A DNA stretch of 39,847 bases from Ilumatobacteraceae bacterium (GCA_025358075.1 JANYKU010000109.1:1-39847); one strand, 5' to 3'; positions 1 through 8,311 are shown, counted from the stretch's first letter. A program made the numbers and translations. Notes: a model not told the origin generated them from the letters alone.

Positions 1-1
1 C

Positions 2-1144
2 CTAGGGCAGCGACGGCCGAATGAGGAACTTCTGGCCCGTGGCCTGACGGGCGTACACCGAGATCGCGTCGATGCTCAGCGCGCCGGCGAGCGAGACCTC
101 GTCGGTGTAGTGACTGGCGAACGTGGTGATCAGCTCGGCCACCACCCGAGCCTGTAGGCGGAGCATACCCGCCGTGCCGATCTTGCCCAGGAACGGGGTG
201 AGCAGCCAACCGCCGATCCCCCATGCCATGCCGAAGTTGCGATTGAACTCGGTCGGTCCACGGTCGAGCCCGCCGTAGATGTAGACCTGCTTGTGAACGC
301 TCGACCCATACCGGCTGTACTCGGTGGCCGCAGTGTTCACGGCGGCCTCCATGCACGCCAGGATCTGACCGGCTTGACGTCCGCCGCCGATCGCATCGAA
401 GGCGATGGTCGCGCCGGTCTCGACCAGCGCACTCGTCAGATCCTCCATGAACGTTGGTGCCGACGAGTTGCATACGTGAGTCGCGCCGAGCGCACGGAGC
501 ACGTCCGCCTGCTCGGGGCGGCGAACGATGTTGACCAACGGCACGCCGTCGGCCAGGCAGATGCGCTGCAACATCTGGCCGAGGTTCGAGGCTGCCGCGG
601 TGTGGACAAGGCCCGTGTGACCCTCCATCTTCATCGTCTCGACCATTCCGAGTGAGGTCAACGGATTGACGAAGCACGACGCTCCATCGGCTGGCTTGGT
701 GCCATCCGGAAGAGCGAGGCACATCATCGCCGGCAGGCAGCGGTACTCCGCGTAGGTCGCGCCTCCGATGATCGCCACCGTGCGACCGAGCAGTGCCTGC
801 GCGTCGGCGGACGACCCGGCAGCAACCACGACTCCGGCCCCTTCATTGCCGACCGGCATCGACTCGCCGATCCGAGCACCGAGACCGCGCATCGTCTGTG
901 GCGGGATGTCGGCGGTCACGACAGGCTCGCTGGGGGAACCGGTGGCCGTGGCCGTATCGAGATCGGCCGAGGCCAGCAACAGCCCGAGGTCGGAAGGATT
1001 GATCGGTGCGGCTTCGATGCGGACCACCACCTCGTGTGGCTGCGGTTCGGGCAGATCGACCGCGGCGAGAGAAAGTTGCAACCGGCCGTCTTCGGTCACC
1101 AGTGATCGGATCTGTCTCATCGTGGCGGGGAGGTCGTTCGGCAT
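2..1144 (-). CDS. Zinc-independent MDR family quinone oxidoreductase-like protein
   Basis: An NAD(P)H-binding medium-chain dehydrogenase/reductase of about 380 aa. The N-terminus (RQIRSLVTEDGRLQL, then EPQPHEVVVRIEAAPINPSDL) is the GroES-like fold typical of quinone reductase and enoyl reductase members. The stretch NEGAGVVVAAGS is the glycine-rich substrate-domain motif. The nucleotide-binding half follows (VHTAAASNLGQMLQRICLADGVPLV, then RRPEQADVLRALGATHV). I see no structural-zinc cysteine cluster, so a zinc-free reductase is likely. The start at 1144 (MPNDLPATMRQI) was chosen because longer readings run into the gene behind it; 1120 is also possible. The substrate is unknown. It lies 28 bp downstream of the aldo/keto reductase on the same strand, so the two are probably co-transcribed. 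Confidence 0.85.
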   Translation of the reverse strand: MPNDLPATMRQIRSLVTEDGRLQLSLAAVDLPEPQPHEVVVRIEAAPINPSDLGLLLASADLDTATATGSPSEPVVTADIPPQTMRGLGARIGESMPVGNEGAGVVVAAGSSADAQALLGRTVAIIGGATYAEYRCLPAMMCLALPDGTKPADGASCFVNPLTSLGMVETMKMEGHTGLVHTAAASNLGQMLQRICLADGVPLVNIVRRPEQADVLRALGATHVCNSSAPTFMEDLTSALVETGATIAFDAIGGGRQAGQILACMEAAVNTAATEYSRYGSSVHKQVYIYGGLDRGPTEFNRNFGMAWGIGGWLLTPFLGKIGTAGMLRLQARVVAELITTFASHYTDEVSLAGALSIDAISVYARQATGQKFLIRPSLP

Positions 1145-1172
1145 GTGCGAACCATACCGACACCCGCCCGGG

Positions 1173-2201
1173 TCACTGATCGCTGGAACGCTTCCAAAGG
1201 TTGATGCCGGCATCGAGGGCGTACTGATCGATCTCCGCCAGCTCACCCGCCGACAGCGACATGTCGTTGAGCGCGGCGATGTTCTCGTCGAGTTGCTTCA
1301 CACTGCTGGCGCCGATCACGAGTGATGTCATGCGCGGATCGCGCAGTGCCCACACCAGCGCCAGCTGGGCGAGGAGTTGGCCACGACGGGCAGCGATCTC
1401 GTTGAGCGAACGCACCCGGCCGAGGCGATCGTCGGTGATCGACTCGGCGTGCAATGCCCCACCGGTCGCGGCGCGCGAGTCCGAGGGGATTCCATGCAGG
1501 TAGCGGTCGGTCAGAAGGCCCTGCGCGAGTGGCGAGAAGGCGATGCAACCAGCGCCCACGTCTTCGAGCGTGTCGAGGAGATGATCGTCTTCGGTCCACC
1601 GGTTGAACATCGAGTACGAGGGTTGATGGATCAACAACGGAACCTTGAGCTCGGCCAACAGTCGGGCCGCCTCACGGGTGCGTTCCGATGAGTACGACGA
1701 GATGCCGACGTACAACGCCTTGCCCTGGGCAACGGCCGAAGCCAGCGCACCGACCGTCTCCTCCAGCGGTGTGTCGGGGTCGACGCGGTGCGAATAGTAG
1801 ATGTCGACGTAGTCGAGTCCCAGCCTGGAAAGCGACTGGTCGAGTGAGGCGAGCAGGTACTTGCGCGAGCCGAGATCTCCGTACGGGCCGGGCCACATGT
1901 CGTAGCCGGCCTTCGTCGAGATCAACAGCTCATCGCGATGACTGGCGAAGTCGGTGGCGAGAATGCGGCCGAAGTTCGCCTCTGCCGCCCCGTATGGCGG
2001 GCCGTAGTTGTTGGCCAGGTCGAAGTGGGTCACACCGAGGTCGAACGCCCGGCGGCAGATCTGGCGCTGCGTCTCCCAAGGTCGATCGTCGCCGAAGTTG
2101 TGCCACAGCCCGAGTGAGATGGCCGGCAACATCACACCGCTGTGACCACAGCGGCGATACGTCATCGACGCGTAGCGGGCAGGATCGGCAACATACGACA
2201 T
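1173..2201 (-). CDS. Aldo/keto reductase, YghZ/Gpr-like
   Basis: An NADPH-dependent aldo/keto reductase of about 342 aa with a TIM-barrel fold. The N-terminus (YVADPARYASMTYRRCG, then LPAISLGLWHNFG) closely follows E. coli YghZ (L-glyceraldehyde-3-phosphate reductase), which sets the start at 2201. Family motifs are visible: FDLANNYGPPYGAAE (catalytic Asp and Tyr region), STKAGYDMWPGPYGDLGSRKY (catalytic Lys region), YYSHRVDPDTPLEET (His), and the C-terminal cofactor region SLVIGASSVKQLDENIAAL. YghZ enzymes reduce small aldehydes; the exact substrate here is inferred from family membership. It is the first gene of a likely two-gene minus-strand operon with the MDR oxidoreductase. Confidence 0.9.
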   Translation of the reverse strand: MSYVADPARYASMTYRRCGHSGVMLPAISLGLWHNFGDDRPWETQRQICRRAFDLGVTHFDLANNYGPPYGAAEANFGRILATDFASHRDELLISTKAGYDMWPGPYGDLGSRKYLLASLDQSLSRLGLDYVDIYYSHRVDPDTPLEETVGALASAVAQGKALYVGISSYSSERTREAARLLAELKVPLLIHQPSYSMFNRWTEDDHLLDTLEDVGAGCIAFSPLAQGLLTDRYLHGIPSDSRAATGGALHAESITDDRLGRVRSLNEIAARRGQLLAQLALVWALRDPRMTSLVIGASSVKQLDENIAALNDMSLSAGELAEIDQYALDAGINLWKRSSDQ

Positions 2202-2287
2202 GTAACAGACACTACGTGCCTCGTTCAGGACGACCGTAGGACGTTTGGCCCTGGGCACAGCGATGGTGCGTCAGATGAGATGTATTC

Positions 2288-2680
2288 ATGGAGCAACAGA
2301 CATTGCAGGCACCTACGGCCAGTCGGGCGACGGGCGCGGTCGTACTCGACGACGGGCAGCTCGGTCAGCTGGCGTACCACATCCGCTGGTCGGCGGCGCT
2401 GGCCACCGAAGGGCGCGTGGCAAACGCTGCGCAGCACGCGATCCTCGCCGACGCGCTCCTCGACGTGCTCGGCGGCGAGGCATTGAAGGCGGCCAGCCAG
2501 GCGCTCGACCTGCCCGACATCGTTTCCAAGCCTTCGTCACAGACGGCGATGGCACATCGCGCCGCGGCGATGGAGCTGGGGTTCCAGCTGGTCTCCCACT
2601 TCACCAGCGACGGCCGCCACGACCTGGCCGATCTCTACCTGGAGACTACGCGCCGGATCGGCAGCACCGTCATCGCCTGA
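2288..2680 (+). CDS. Small hypothetical protein, 130 aa
   Basis: I do not recognise this protein. It is soluble, Ala/Leu-rich and predicted largely helical, with no signal peptide or membrane segment. Segments such as LAYHIRWSAALATEGRVAN and AAMELGFQLVSHFTSDGRHDLADLYL suggest a small helical bundle. It starts 87 bp upstream of, and divergently from, the aldo/keto reductase, and ends 117 bp before the LLM oxidoreductase. Base composition and codon use match neighbouring genes, which supports real coding. Confidence 0.6.
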   Translation: MEQQTLQAPTASRATGAVVLDDGQLGQLAYHIRWSAALATEGRVANAAQHAILADALLDVLGGEALKAASQALDLPDIVSKPSSQTAMAHRAAAMELGFQLVSHFTSDGRHDLADLYLETTRRIGSTVIA

Positions 2681-2737
2681 GCCGCAACTGTCCGTCGACA
2701 CGACCGAAGGTTCCACGCCCCTTCGTGGCAGGGTTGG

Positions 2738-2750
2738 GGACTTGAAGTCC
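2738..2750. promoter_or_regulatory. 13-bp perfect palindrome upstream of LLM oxidoreductase
   Basis: GGACTTGAAGTCC is a perfect inverted repeat 47 bp before the GTG of the LLM gene. A second small stem (CCACG...CGTGG) lies at 2713-2729. Either could be an operator or a weak terminator for the upstream gene; no T-run follows. Confidence 0.3.
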
Positions 2751-2797
2751 ATCGTGCGCCCCGGTGTGCGTCGCACAGCTGAAGGAGGGATGTGGTC

Positions 2798-3670
2798 GTG
2801 ACGAAGTTCGGCTGGTTGTCACCCGTAGCAGGTCATGACGGGAGCAACTTTCAACCCATCGTGATGTACCAGGAAGAGCACATCTTCCCCCAAGCGTTGC
2901 CTCACTTCGACTCGGTGTGGATCGCCGATCACTTCTACGGCTTCGACCGCGAGAAGAAGGAGGGGTTCCTCGAAGGCTGGACCACGCTCACGTGGCTCGC
3001 TGCGAAGTTCCCCAATGTGATGCTGTGCAATCACGTGCTCGGCCAGGGCTATCGCAATCCGGCGCTCACGGCCAAGATGGCCTCGACGCTGCAGGTGCTC
3101 TCTGGCGGGCGCTTCATGCTGGGCATCGGCGCCGGATGGCGCGAAGACGAGTACCACTCGTACGGCTACGACTTCCCGAAGACCTCCGTCCGGCTTCATC
3201 AACTCGAAGAGGTCGTGCAGATCTGCCGACTGATGTGGACCGAGGAGCACCCCACGTTCTCGGGTACGTACTTCCAGATCGACGATGCCGCGGCCACGCC
3301 CCGGCCCGACGTCGTCCCGCCGATCTGCATCGGCAGCTCCGGCGAGAAGATCGGGCTGCCGATCGTCGGACGACACGCCGACGTCTGGAACTCCTACTTC
3401 GAGGGCGGCGACGACTGGAAGCGCAAACGCGACATCGTCGATTCCGCCGCACTCGCGGCCGGCAGAAACCCCTCCGACATCGAGAGCTGCGTGCCGGTGG
3501 CAGGCGACCTCCCGGATTCCGATGCGGCATCCGAGCAGTGGTTGGAGCGGCTGACCAACCTGAGCCAGCAAGGCGTGTCGTACTTCGTGATGGACTTCGG
3601 CCATCCCCTCCACGTCGAGCCGGCGCTGCGCTTCGCCGAGCAGGTCATCGCCCCGATGAAGGCCTCCTGA
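2798..3670 (+). CDS. LLM-class (luciferase-like) F420-dependent oxidoreductase
   Basis: A TIM-barrel flavin/F420-dependent oxidoreductase of 290 aa. Characteristic segments are FDSVWIADHFYGFD near residue 40, LGQGYRNPALTAKMASTLQ, LSGGRFMLGIGAGWREDEY and LEEVVQICRLMWTEEHPTFSGTYFQI, followed by PPICIGSSGEKIGLPIVGRHADVWN. Enzymes of this class use coenzyme F420 (or FMN) to oxidise or reduce varied small molecules; the substrate cannot be read from sequence. The start is GTG 2798, with the strong Shine-Dalgarno GAAGGAGG at 2781-2788 and 9-nt spacing. An in-frame GTG at 2792 is too close to it. Monocistronic, with the convergent NHL lipoprotein ending 12 bp downstream. Confidence 0.88.
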   Translation: MTKFGWLSPVAGHDGSNFQPIVMYQEEHIFPQALPHFDSVWIADHFYGFDREKKEGFLEGWTTLTWLAAKFPNVMLCNHVLGQGYRNPALTAKMASTLQVLSGGRFMLGIGAGWREDEYHSYGYDFPKTSVRLHQLEEVVQICRLMWTEEHPTFSGTYFQIDDAAATPRPDVVPPICIGSSGEKIGLPIVGRHADVWNSYFEGGDDWKRKRDIVDSAALAAGRNPSDIESCVPVAGDLPDSDAASEQWLERLTNLSQQGVSYFVMDFGHPLHVEPALRFAEQVIAPMKAS

Positions 3671-3681
3671 ACCTCATCAGT

Positions 3682-4860
3682 TCAAGCGCCGGCGCCAACG
3701 ATCTCGCGTAGCACCGAGGATTGGACGTACAACAGGTTGCCCTGCGCGTCGATTGCGAGTGGACCGACATTGGTTGCGCGAGTCTGGTTGGCGGCCGAGC
3801 CTGCCGTCTCGGTGGCACCCTGCTGGTCCGCGATGACCAGCTCGATGCCACCGCTGGCGCCGAAACGGAAGATGGCGTGGCTCTGCCCATCCGCCACGTA
3901 GATGCGTCCCTTGCCGTCGACTGCGAGGCCCGTGACCCCCGCGAGCTGGAGATCGGTAGATAGCGTTCCATCCGGAGCGTATTTCTCGGACGCACCAACC
4001 ACCGTCGTGCCGCCACCAGCGATCGTGGTGATTGTCCCGTCAGGCGCCACACGGCGAACACGGTGTGCCGAAGCGTCAGCGATGAGCAGGCCGCCGCCCG
4101 AATCGACCGCCAACTGCGTTGGGGCGCCAAGCGGAGACGCAGTCGCCGGACCACCGTCACCCACTGCCGAATCGGCAGGAGCCTGCGTACCAGTGCCGGC
4201 GAAAACGCTCGCCGTGCCATCGGTAGCGATTCGGGTGATGCGGCGCGACCCGTCTGCCACGTAGATGTTGCCGGCAGCGTCGACCGCAATGGGCCCGAGA
4301 CTCGTGGACAAGCCAGCCGCTGAGGCCTGCAGCGCAACAGTGCCTTGACCGTTGGCTGTGAACTTCACAACGGTGTTCGAGGTGGCCACGAACACCGACC
4401 CGTCCGCAGCTACGGCGACGCCGCCGCCCGGACCGCCAGGAGGATCGAGCTGGGCAAACACCGTCACCTGACCGCCACTGATCTTCAGCACCTGGAGCCC
4501 ACCCGTGGTCACGTACAGGTCACCGCTCGGCGCAACTGCGAATTGCACGTTCGGGCCGATGCTGGCGGTCGCGGCCGGGCCGGGAACCCCCGAGCCGTCG
4601 GTCTTGCCGCTGCCGGCAAAGTCGCTGACCGTGCCGGCAAGCCCGCGAGCGGTTTTCGGTGCGACGGTTGTTGGAGCCGAGGTCGTAGTGGGCACAACAG
4701 TGGTCGTGGTGGCGATCGTCGAGGTCGTTGCGACCGTTGTGGTCGTGGACGGCGCAACCGTTGTCGTCGTTGTGGCCGCGACGGTCGTGGTCGGAGTCGC
4801 ACTGGAGCTACTACAGCCGGCGATCACCACCATCGCAACAACCGCAGCCGATACACGCAT
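3682..4860 (-). CDS. NHL-repeat lipoprotein
   Basis: An exported, lipid-anchored protein of 392 aa. The N-terminus (MRVSAAVVAMVVIAGC) is a lipoprotein signal peptide with lipobox VIAGC. A Thr-rich low-complexity linker follows (runs of TTTTTVA up to about residue 80). The remainder holds repeated NHL/beta-propeller units such as GPIAVDAAGNIYVADG, TQLAVDSGGGLLIADASAHRVRRV and TGLAVDGKGRIYVADGQSHAIFRF, each about 50 residues. NHL propellers usually mediate protein or ligand binding; the partner is unknown. The reading frame is open to 5073, but the lipoprotein signal places the start at 4860; a GTG 12 bp upstream is an alternative. Confidence 0.85.
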   Translation of the reverse strand: MRVSAAVVAMVVIAGCSSSSATPTTTVAATTTTTVAPSTTTTVATTSTIATTTTVVPTTTSAPTTVAPKTARGLAGTVSDFAGSGKTDGSGVPGPAATASIGPNVQFAVAPSGDLYVTTGGLQVLKISGGQVTVFAQLDPPGGPGGGVAVAADGSVFVATSNTVVKFTANGQGTVALQASAAGLSTSLGPIAVDAAGNIYVADGSRRITRIATDGTASVFAGTGTQAPADSAVGDGGPATASPLGAPTQLAVDSGGGLLIADASAHRVRRVAPDGTITTIAGGGTTVVGASEKYAPDGTLSTDLQLAGVTGLAVDGKGRIYVADGQSHAIFRFGASGGIELVIADQQGATETAGSAANQTRATNVGPLAIDAQGNLLYVQSSVLREIVGAGA

Positions 4861-5185
4861 GCGGGCACCCACGCTCTTGAAGCTGCTGTGCTTCCTCCCG
4901 AGATCGATCACGAGCCCCACCTCACGTCTAGCGCACCACGAGGCGAGCCGTGGCGAGCATACGCCGCGATCGGCACGACCGAGTTGACCATCATCTCTCG
5001 CACGCACCGACCCGACGGTCTGCGCCTGCGGAAGATGCGTCAGTCGTCGCCGTGGGCCGCTCGTCGAAGGCACGAAGCTGTCGCTGGCGCGTCACGTGTC
5101 GTGATCAGCCGAATGATGGCGTCGGGGGGCGCGGGCACTCGAGCCCACTCTCGCACGATCAGCTGTCTGGCCGACGGCGCGCTCG
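4861..5185. other. Intergenic region, no gene seen
   Basis: The 325 bp lie between the start of the NHL lipoprotein and the end of the mannosyltransferase, both on the minus strand. It presumably carries the lipoprotein promoter. I see no convincing hairpin, repeat or small gene. Confidence 0.4.
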
Positions 5186-6286
5186 TCAGGGGACGAGGCC
5201 GTGTGATGCGATGGCGATGGCGAGGGCGAGTGCGCCGGTGGTGGATGCGATGAGGGTGATCGAGCGGGCCCATCGTGGGGCGCGAGCGAGGAGGATGCCA
5301 CCGGCGATGGCGAGTGGGAAGCATTCGTTGCTATAGCGGCCGAGCCCGACGAGGCCAGTGGCGAGCGGGACGGCCAACGAGATGGTGGCCAGGATCCGCC
5401 AGGCGTGTGGGAGGTGGTCCCAGGCTGCCCACAGTGCGATGGCCGCGATGATCCCGAGCGTTATGTGGACGCTGGCGCTGTCGAGGTGCACGTCGCCGAA
5501 CAGCCGGCGGGCGAACCCGATTGCAGTCAATTCGTGCCAGGCGGATTTCGCGGTGATGAACACGAACGGGTTCCCGGTGCGTTGCAGGCAGACCGCGGTC
5601 CACACGACGATCGCAACGGCGGATGGTGCGCCCTGGCGGATGGCGATCGTTCGCCGTCTCCCGGCCGGTTCGACCGACAAGGTGATCGCCGTGAGGACGA
5701 GCGCTATGACCAGTCCGTTCGGGCGGACCATCGTCGCCACAGATGCGGCTAGCCCGGCGTACCAGAAGCGTCGCTGTTCGGTGAACTCGAACGCCCACAC
5801 CGACGCGGCGAGGAAGATCGCGGATGGGTAGACCATCGAGAACACCGCGGACATCGGGAACACCGCGAGGATCCACACGGACCAACCGGCGACGTCGGGA
5901 CCGTAGTGGTGGTCTGCCAGCCGGCGAACACCAACCAGGGCGATGAGGATCAGCGCGTGGTTCGCGATCACGATCACCGCGACTTCGGGCAGGTGGGCGA
6001 CATGCGCGAGATGCAGCAGAGCGGGGAGCAACGGGAAGAACGGCCACGACGATTGATGACCGAGCTGGGGTGGGCCGCCATAGCCGACGAGCGCGATGTG
6101 GTGGTACCAGCCACCGTCCCAAACCAAGAACCCGCCATCACTGGCCGCGCCGGTGCGCCACCCGTACCCGATTGCCAACCCGACAGCCACGACGAACCGC
6201 GACACGACCCAGGCCGGCAGAACCGAACCTTTCCCCCAGTCCCGAAGCGCTCGCACCCGTACCGGGACGTCGATCACGATCGTCAT
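5186..6286 (-). CDS. PIG-V-like polytopic mannosyltransferase family protein
   Basis: An integral membrane protein of 366 aa with about eight to nine hydrophobic segments. After a short cytoplasmic N-terminus, the first extracytoplasmic loop carries FLVWDGGWYHHIALVGY, matching the WDxxWY-type motif of PIG-V-like GT-C glycosyltransferases. SSWPFFPLLPALL and MVYPSAIFLAASVWAFEF also fit. Such enzymes transfer a sugar from a polyprenyl-phosphate donor on the outer face of the membrane. The donor and acceptor here are unknown. Monocistronic on the minus strand; the start at 6286 is the first ATG and gives a basic N-terminus before the first membrane segment. Confidence 0.75.
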   Translation of the reverse strand: MTIVIDVPVRVRALRDWGKGSVLPAWVVSRFVVAVGLAIGYGWRTGAASDGGFLVWDGGWYHHIALVGYGGPPQLGHQSSWPFFPLLPALLHLAHVAHLPEVAVIVIANHALILIALVGVRRLADHHYGPDVAGWSVWILAVFPMSAVFSMVYPSAIFLAASVWAFEFTEQRRFWYAGLAASVATMVRPNGLVIALVLTAITLSVEPAGRRRTIAIRQGAPSAVAIVVWTAVCLQRTGNPFVFITAKSAWHELTAIGFARRLFGDVHLDSASVHITLGIIAAIALWAAWDHLPHAWRILATISLAVPLATGLVGLGRYSNECFPLAIAGGILLARAPRWARSITLIASTTGALALAIAIASHGLVP

Positions 6287-6364
6287 CGCATTACCACCGC
6301 CGCAACACCAGCACGCGGTTCGACATCAGCGTGCGACGACGGTCGGGTTCATGCGGCTGCAGGC

Positions 6365-6650
6365 TTACCACGGCGTAACGGAGAACGCGAACGGGACCGG
6401 GCGCAAATTGAGCAGCACAACCCGAGGACGGCGATCTCGATGTGGTTGCGGACGAAACGAACCTGACCGAGGTAGTGGCCGGCGGTCGTGACGCCGACTG
6501 ACCACGCCAGGCCCCCGATCACGTTGAACACCACGAACGATGCTCCATGGCACCCGCACCGGCCACGACCGGTGCGAACGTGCGGATCAGGGGCACGAAC
6601 CGGGCGTCCTCGCGACGGTAGAGCGCCGAGCCGAGCGTGGGTGATCGCGG
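6365..6650 (-). pseudogene. Decayed DedA-family membrane protein gene
   Basis: Pieces of a DedA (SNARE-associated) protein are legible in different frames. In one frame, TLGSALYRREDARFVPLIRT runs on to FAPVVAGAGAMEHR (about 6543-6640). One base is then missing, and the next frame continues as FVVFNVIGGLAWSVGVTTAGHYLG and VRFVRNHIEIAVLG (about 6425-6545). A third frame gives VVLLNLRPVPFAFSVTPW, ending at 6365. In intact DedA proteins about 30 residues separate RREDSRF from LARFVPIVRTFAP; here the two are joined at ARF, indicating an internal deletion. The N-terminal half is absent. Two frame changes, one deletion and a missing start make this a genuine relic. Confidence 0.75.
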
Positions 6651-6656
6651 TAGGGC

Positions 6657-6713
6657 GGCGCGATCGCGTGGTCAGTCGCGTGGCGGCAACGCGAGTGCTG
6701 GCGCGATCGCGTG
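6657..6713. repeat. 14-bp direct repeats containing a CGCGATCGCG palindrome
   Basis: GGCGCGATCGCGTG occurs at 6657-6670 and again at 6700-6713. Each copy contains the palindrome CGCGATCGCG. They lie 84-140 bp upstream of the small HTH gene, a position where operator or recombination-directionality sites would be expected. Confidence 0.45.
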
Positions 6714-6796
6714 AGAAATCAGCCGAAAGACTGCCGCGCCCGGGCGAAACCGTGCTCTGTATCCCGGTGTACTCGCACGATCAGAAGGAGCGCCCG

Positions 6797-7030
6797 ATGC
6801 ACGCCACTGGAACTGACTTCGCCGACCTCGACGACGATCTCCGACTCGTCACCCTGCCGGACGCCGCCCGGTTCCTCTCCGTCAGCCGCGGATCGCTCTA
6901 CGACCTGCTCACCACCGGCCAGCTCGCGTCGGTCCACATCGGCCGCTCACGTCGGATCCCCATGGGTGAACTTCGTCGCTACATCCGCGAGCGCCTCGAA
7001 CGGGAGCTCCGCGGCGGTGTCAACTCCTAG
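6797..7030 (+). CDS. Small helix-turn-helix (excisionase-type) DNA-binding protein
   Basis: A 77-aa protein consisting essentially of a MerR/Xis-like winged helix. LVTLPDAARFLSVSRGSLYDLL is the recognition-helix region, TGQLASVHIGRSRRIPMGELRRYI the wing, and a basic tail follows. Such proteins act as excisionases or small regulators of mobile elements. The start at 6797 has the Shine-Dalgarno AAGGAG at 6785-6790; the frame is open much further upstream, but that part overlaps the DedA relic and has no coding character. It sits outside the tRNA-Gly element, between two gene relics, so it may be left over from an older insertion. Confidence 0.75.
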   Translation: MHATGTDFADLDDDLRLVTLPDAARFLSVSRGSLYDLLTTGQLASVHIGRSRRIPMGELRRYIRERLERELRGGVNS

Positions 7031-7452
7031 AGGGCACGTACTACACCGGCAGCGACGGGCTGCGCTACCAGGCCGTCGCCCCGACCCGCCTAGTCGACAC
7101 GCGCACCGGCGTCGGCTCGGTCTATGGGCGGGTCGCGCTCGACGCCGGACCGCTCGGGGTGTGGCCATCGAATGCCCCGGTCGCTACGACCGCTACACCC
7201 GACGATGTGCAGGCCCTGATGGTGTCGATGATTGTCGTCTCGCCACGCGCCACCGGCTGGGGTGAGATCGGGCCCTGCGTGGAACCGGCGTACACGACGC
7301 CGTACGACTCGTCGACGCTGAACTTCGTCGCCGGCGACGTCGTCGCCAACCAGGCCATCACCCCGACTCGGGCCGCGAGCGGTGCCGACGTGTGCACCTT
7401 CGCTACCTCACCCGCCTACCACGTCGTCGATCTCACCGGCTGGTTCGTCTAG
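7031..7452 (+). pseudogene. C-terminal remnant of a secreted PTRLVDTR-type protein
   Basis: Directly after the HTH stop codon an open frame without its own start encodes GTYYTGSDGLRYQAVAPTR followed by LVDTRTGVG, and ends in AYHVVDLTGWFV. The motif PTRLVDTR with a terminal DLTGWF is typical of the C-terminal repeat domain of large secreted actinobacterial proteins. Only about 135 residues remain and no signal peptide or start codon is present, so this is a 5'-truncated relic. Confidence 0.65.
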
Positions 7453-7470
7453 CTCCCCGCCACCGAGGGC

Positions 7471-7606
7471 TCCTTGGGCGCGATTCCGGCACTGTGGGTT
7501 CCTGTGGGTTCCTGTGGGTTCCGCTTTCGCGCCCAAGCAAGTTCCTTGGGCGCGATTCCGGTACTGACACTGAACAGGCACTTCCAATGCCGCGTTCGCG
7601 CCCATG
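7471..7606. repeat. Two tandem ~65-bp palindromic units
   Basis: Unit one (7471-7537) and unit two (7543-7606) both begin TCCTTGGGCGCGATTCCGG and end with the inverse, TTCGCGCCCA. The arms CTTGGGCGCGA (7473-7483) and TCGCGCCCAAG (7527-7537) are perfect 11-bp complements. Unit one also contains three tandem copies of CTGTGGGTTC. They lie between the secreted-protein relic and the end of dcd and could fold into long hairpins, possibly terminating dcd. Confidence 0.6.
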
Positions 7607-7624
7607 TAGTCGGGTGGAGGATTC

Positions 7625-8191
7625 CTACGCCTCGAAGTTCTCGAAGTACCTGCTCGGTGTCGGACCGCGCTGACCCTGGTACTTCGAGCCCCGGGCGCCG
7701 CTGCCGTACGGCTTGTCGGCGGGCGTGGTCATCTGCATGAAGCTGACCTGGCCGATCTTCATCCCCGGATACAACGTGATCGGCAGCGTGGCGATGTTGG
7801 TGAGCTCGAGTGTGATGTGGCCGTCGAAGCCGGCGTCGATGAACCCGGCCGTCGAGTGGATGATCAGCCCGAGCCGGCCGAGGCTCGACTTGCCCTCGAT
7901 GCGCCCGACGAGATCGTCGGGAACGCCGATGCGCTCGAGGGTGCTGCCGAGCACGAACTCGCCGGGGTGCAACATGAACACGCCACCGTCAGCGATCTCG
8001 ATCGGCTCGGTCAGCGTGGTCATGTCGTGCTTCACGTCGATGACCTTCGCGGTGTAGTTGCGGAAGACTCGGAACAGGTTGCTGATGCGCACATCGATCG
8101 ACGACGGCTGCACGAAACGGTCGTCGAATGGCTCGATGATGATGCGCCCTTCGGCGATCTGCTCGCGCAGCGTGCGGTCGGAAAGGATCAC
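7625..8191 (-). CDS. dcd: dCTP deaminase (probably dUMP-forming)
   Basis: A 188-aa trimeric nucleotide hydrolase of the dUTPase fold that deaminates dCTP to supply dUTP/dUMP for thymidylate synthesis. Diagnostic segments are MILSDRTLREQIAEGRI, QPSSIDVRISNLFRVF, EGKSSLGRLGLIIHSTAGFI and DAGFDGHITLELTN (with the catalytic Glu), then YGSGARGSKYQGQRGPTPSR at the C-terminus. Actinobacterial members are often bifunctional dCTP deaminase/dUTPases; that assignment here comes from lineage, not from a residue I can single out. It starts 29 bp from tRNA-Gly and runs away from it. Chromosomal gene, intact, usual length. Confidence 0.95.
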   Translation of the reverse strand: MILSDRTLREQIAEGRIIIEPFDDRFVQPSSIDVRISNLFRVFRNYTAKVIDVKHDMTTLTEPIEIADGGVFMLHPGEFVLGSTLERIGVPDDLVGRIEGKSSLGRLGLIIHSTAGFIDAGFDGHITLELTNIATLPITLYPGMKIGQVSFMQMTTPADKPYGSGARGSKYQGQRGPTPSRYFENFEA

Positions 8192-8220
8192 GGCCCGACG
8201 CTAACCTCTGTGCCACCTAC

Positions 8221-8294
8221 GCGGGTGTAGTTCAGAGGCAGAACATCAGCTTCCCAAGCTGAGAACGCGGGTTCGATTCCCGTCACCCGCTCCA
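8221..8294 (+). tRNA. tRNA-Gly (CCC), attachment site of the element
   Basis: The acceptor stem GCGGGTG pairs with CACCCGC (8284-8290). The anticodon loop is TTCCCAA, giving anticodon CCC. The T arm is GGGTTCGATTCCCGT and CCA is encoded (8292-8294). The 3' part from 8251 is duplicated exactly at 30606-30647, so this gene is the integration target and remains complete after insertion. Confidence 0.97.
8251..8292 (+). repeat. attL: left 42-bp att repeat
   Basis: This is the tRNA-Gly 3' end from the anticodon loop through the first C of CCA. It matches 30606-30647 without mismatch; the flanking bases differ on both sides (C8250 versus T30605, C8293 versus A30648). Confidence 0.9.
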
Positions 8295-8300
8295 TTGAAA

Positions 8301-8311
8301 GACCAGCTCAG
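8301..8311. repeat. GACCAGCTCAG, inverted copy at 30554-30564
   Basis: This 11-bp sequence lies 8 bp inside attL. Its exact reverse complement lies at 30554-30564, about 40 bp inside attR. It is a candidate binding site for integrase or an accessory protein. Confidence 0.4.

Noticed and set aside
2819..3613. Minus-strand 264-aa open frame
   Set aside because: It is antisense to the LLM oxidoreductase, whose motifs are clear; a shadow frame.
6488..6796. Upstream extension of the small HTH protein to 180 aa
   Set aside because: The region overlaps the DedA relic and operator-like repeats, and the extension is Arg/Pro-rich without protein character; the Shine-Dalgarno fixes the start at 6797.
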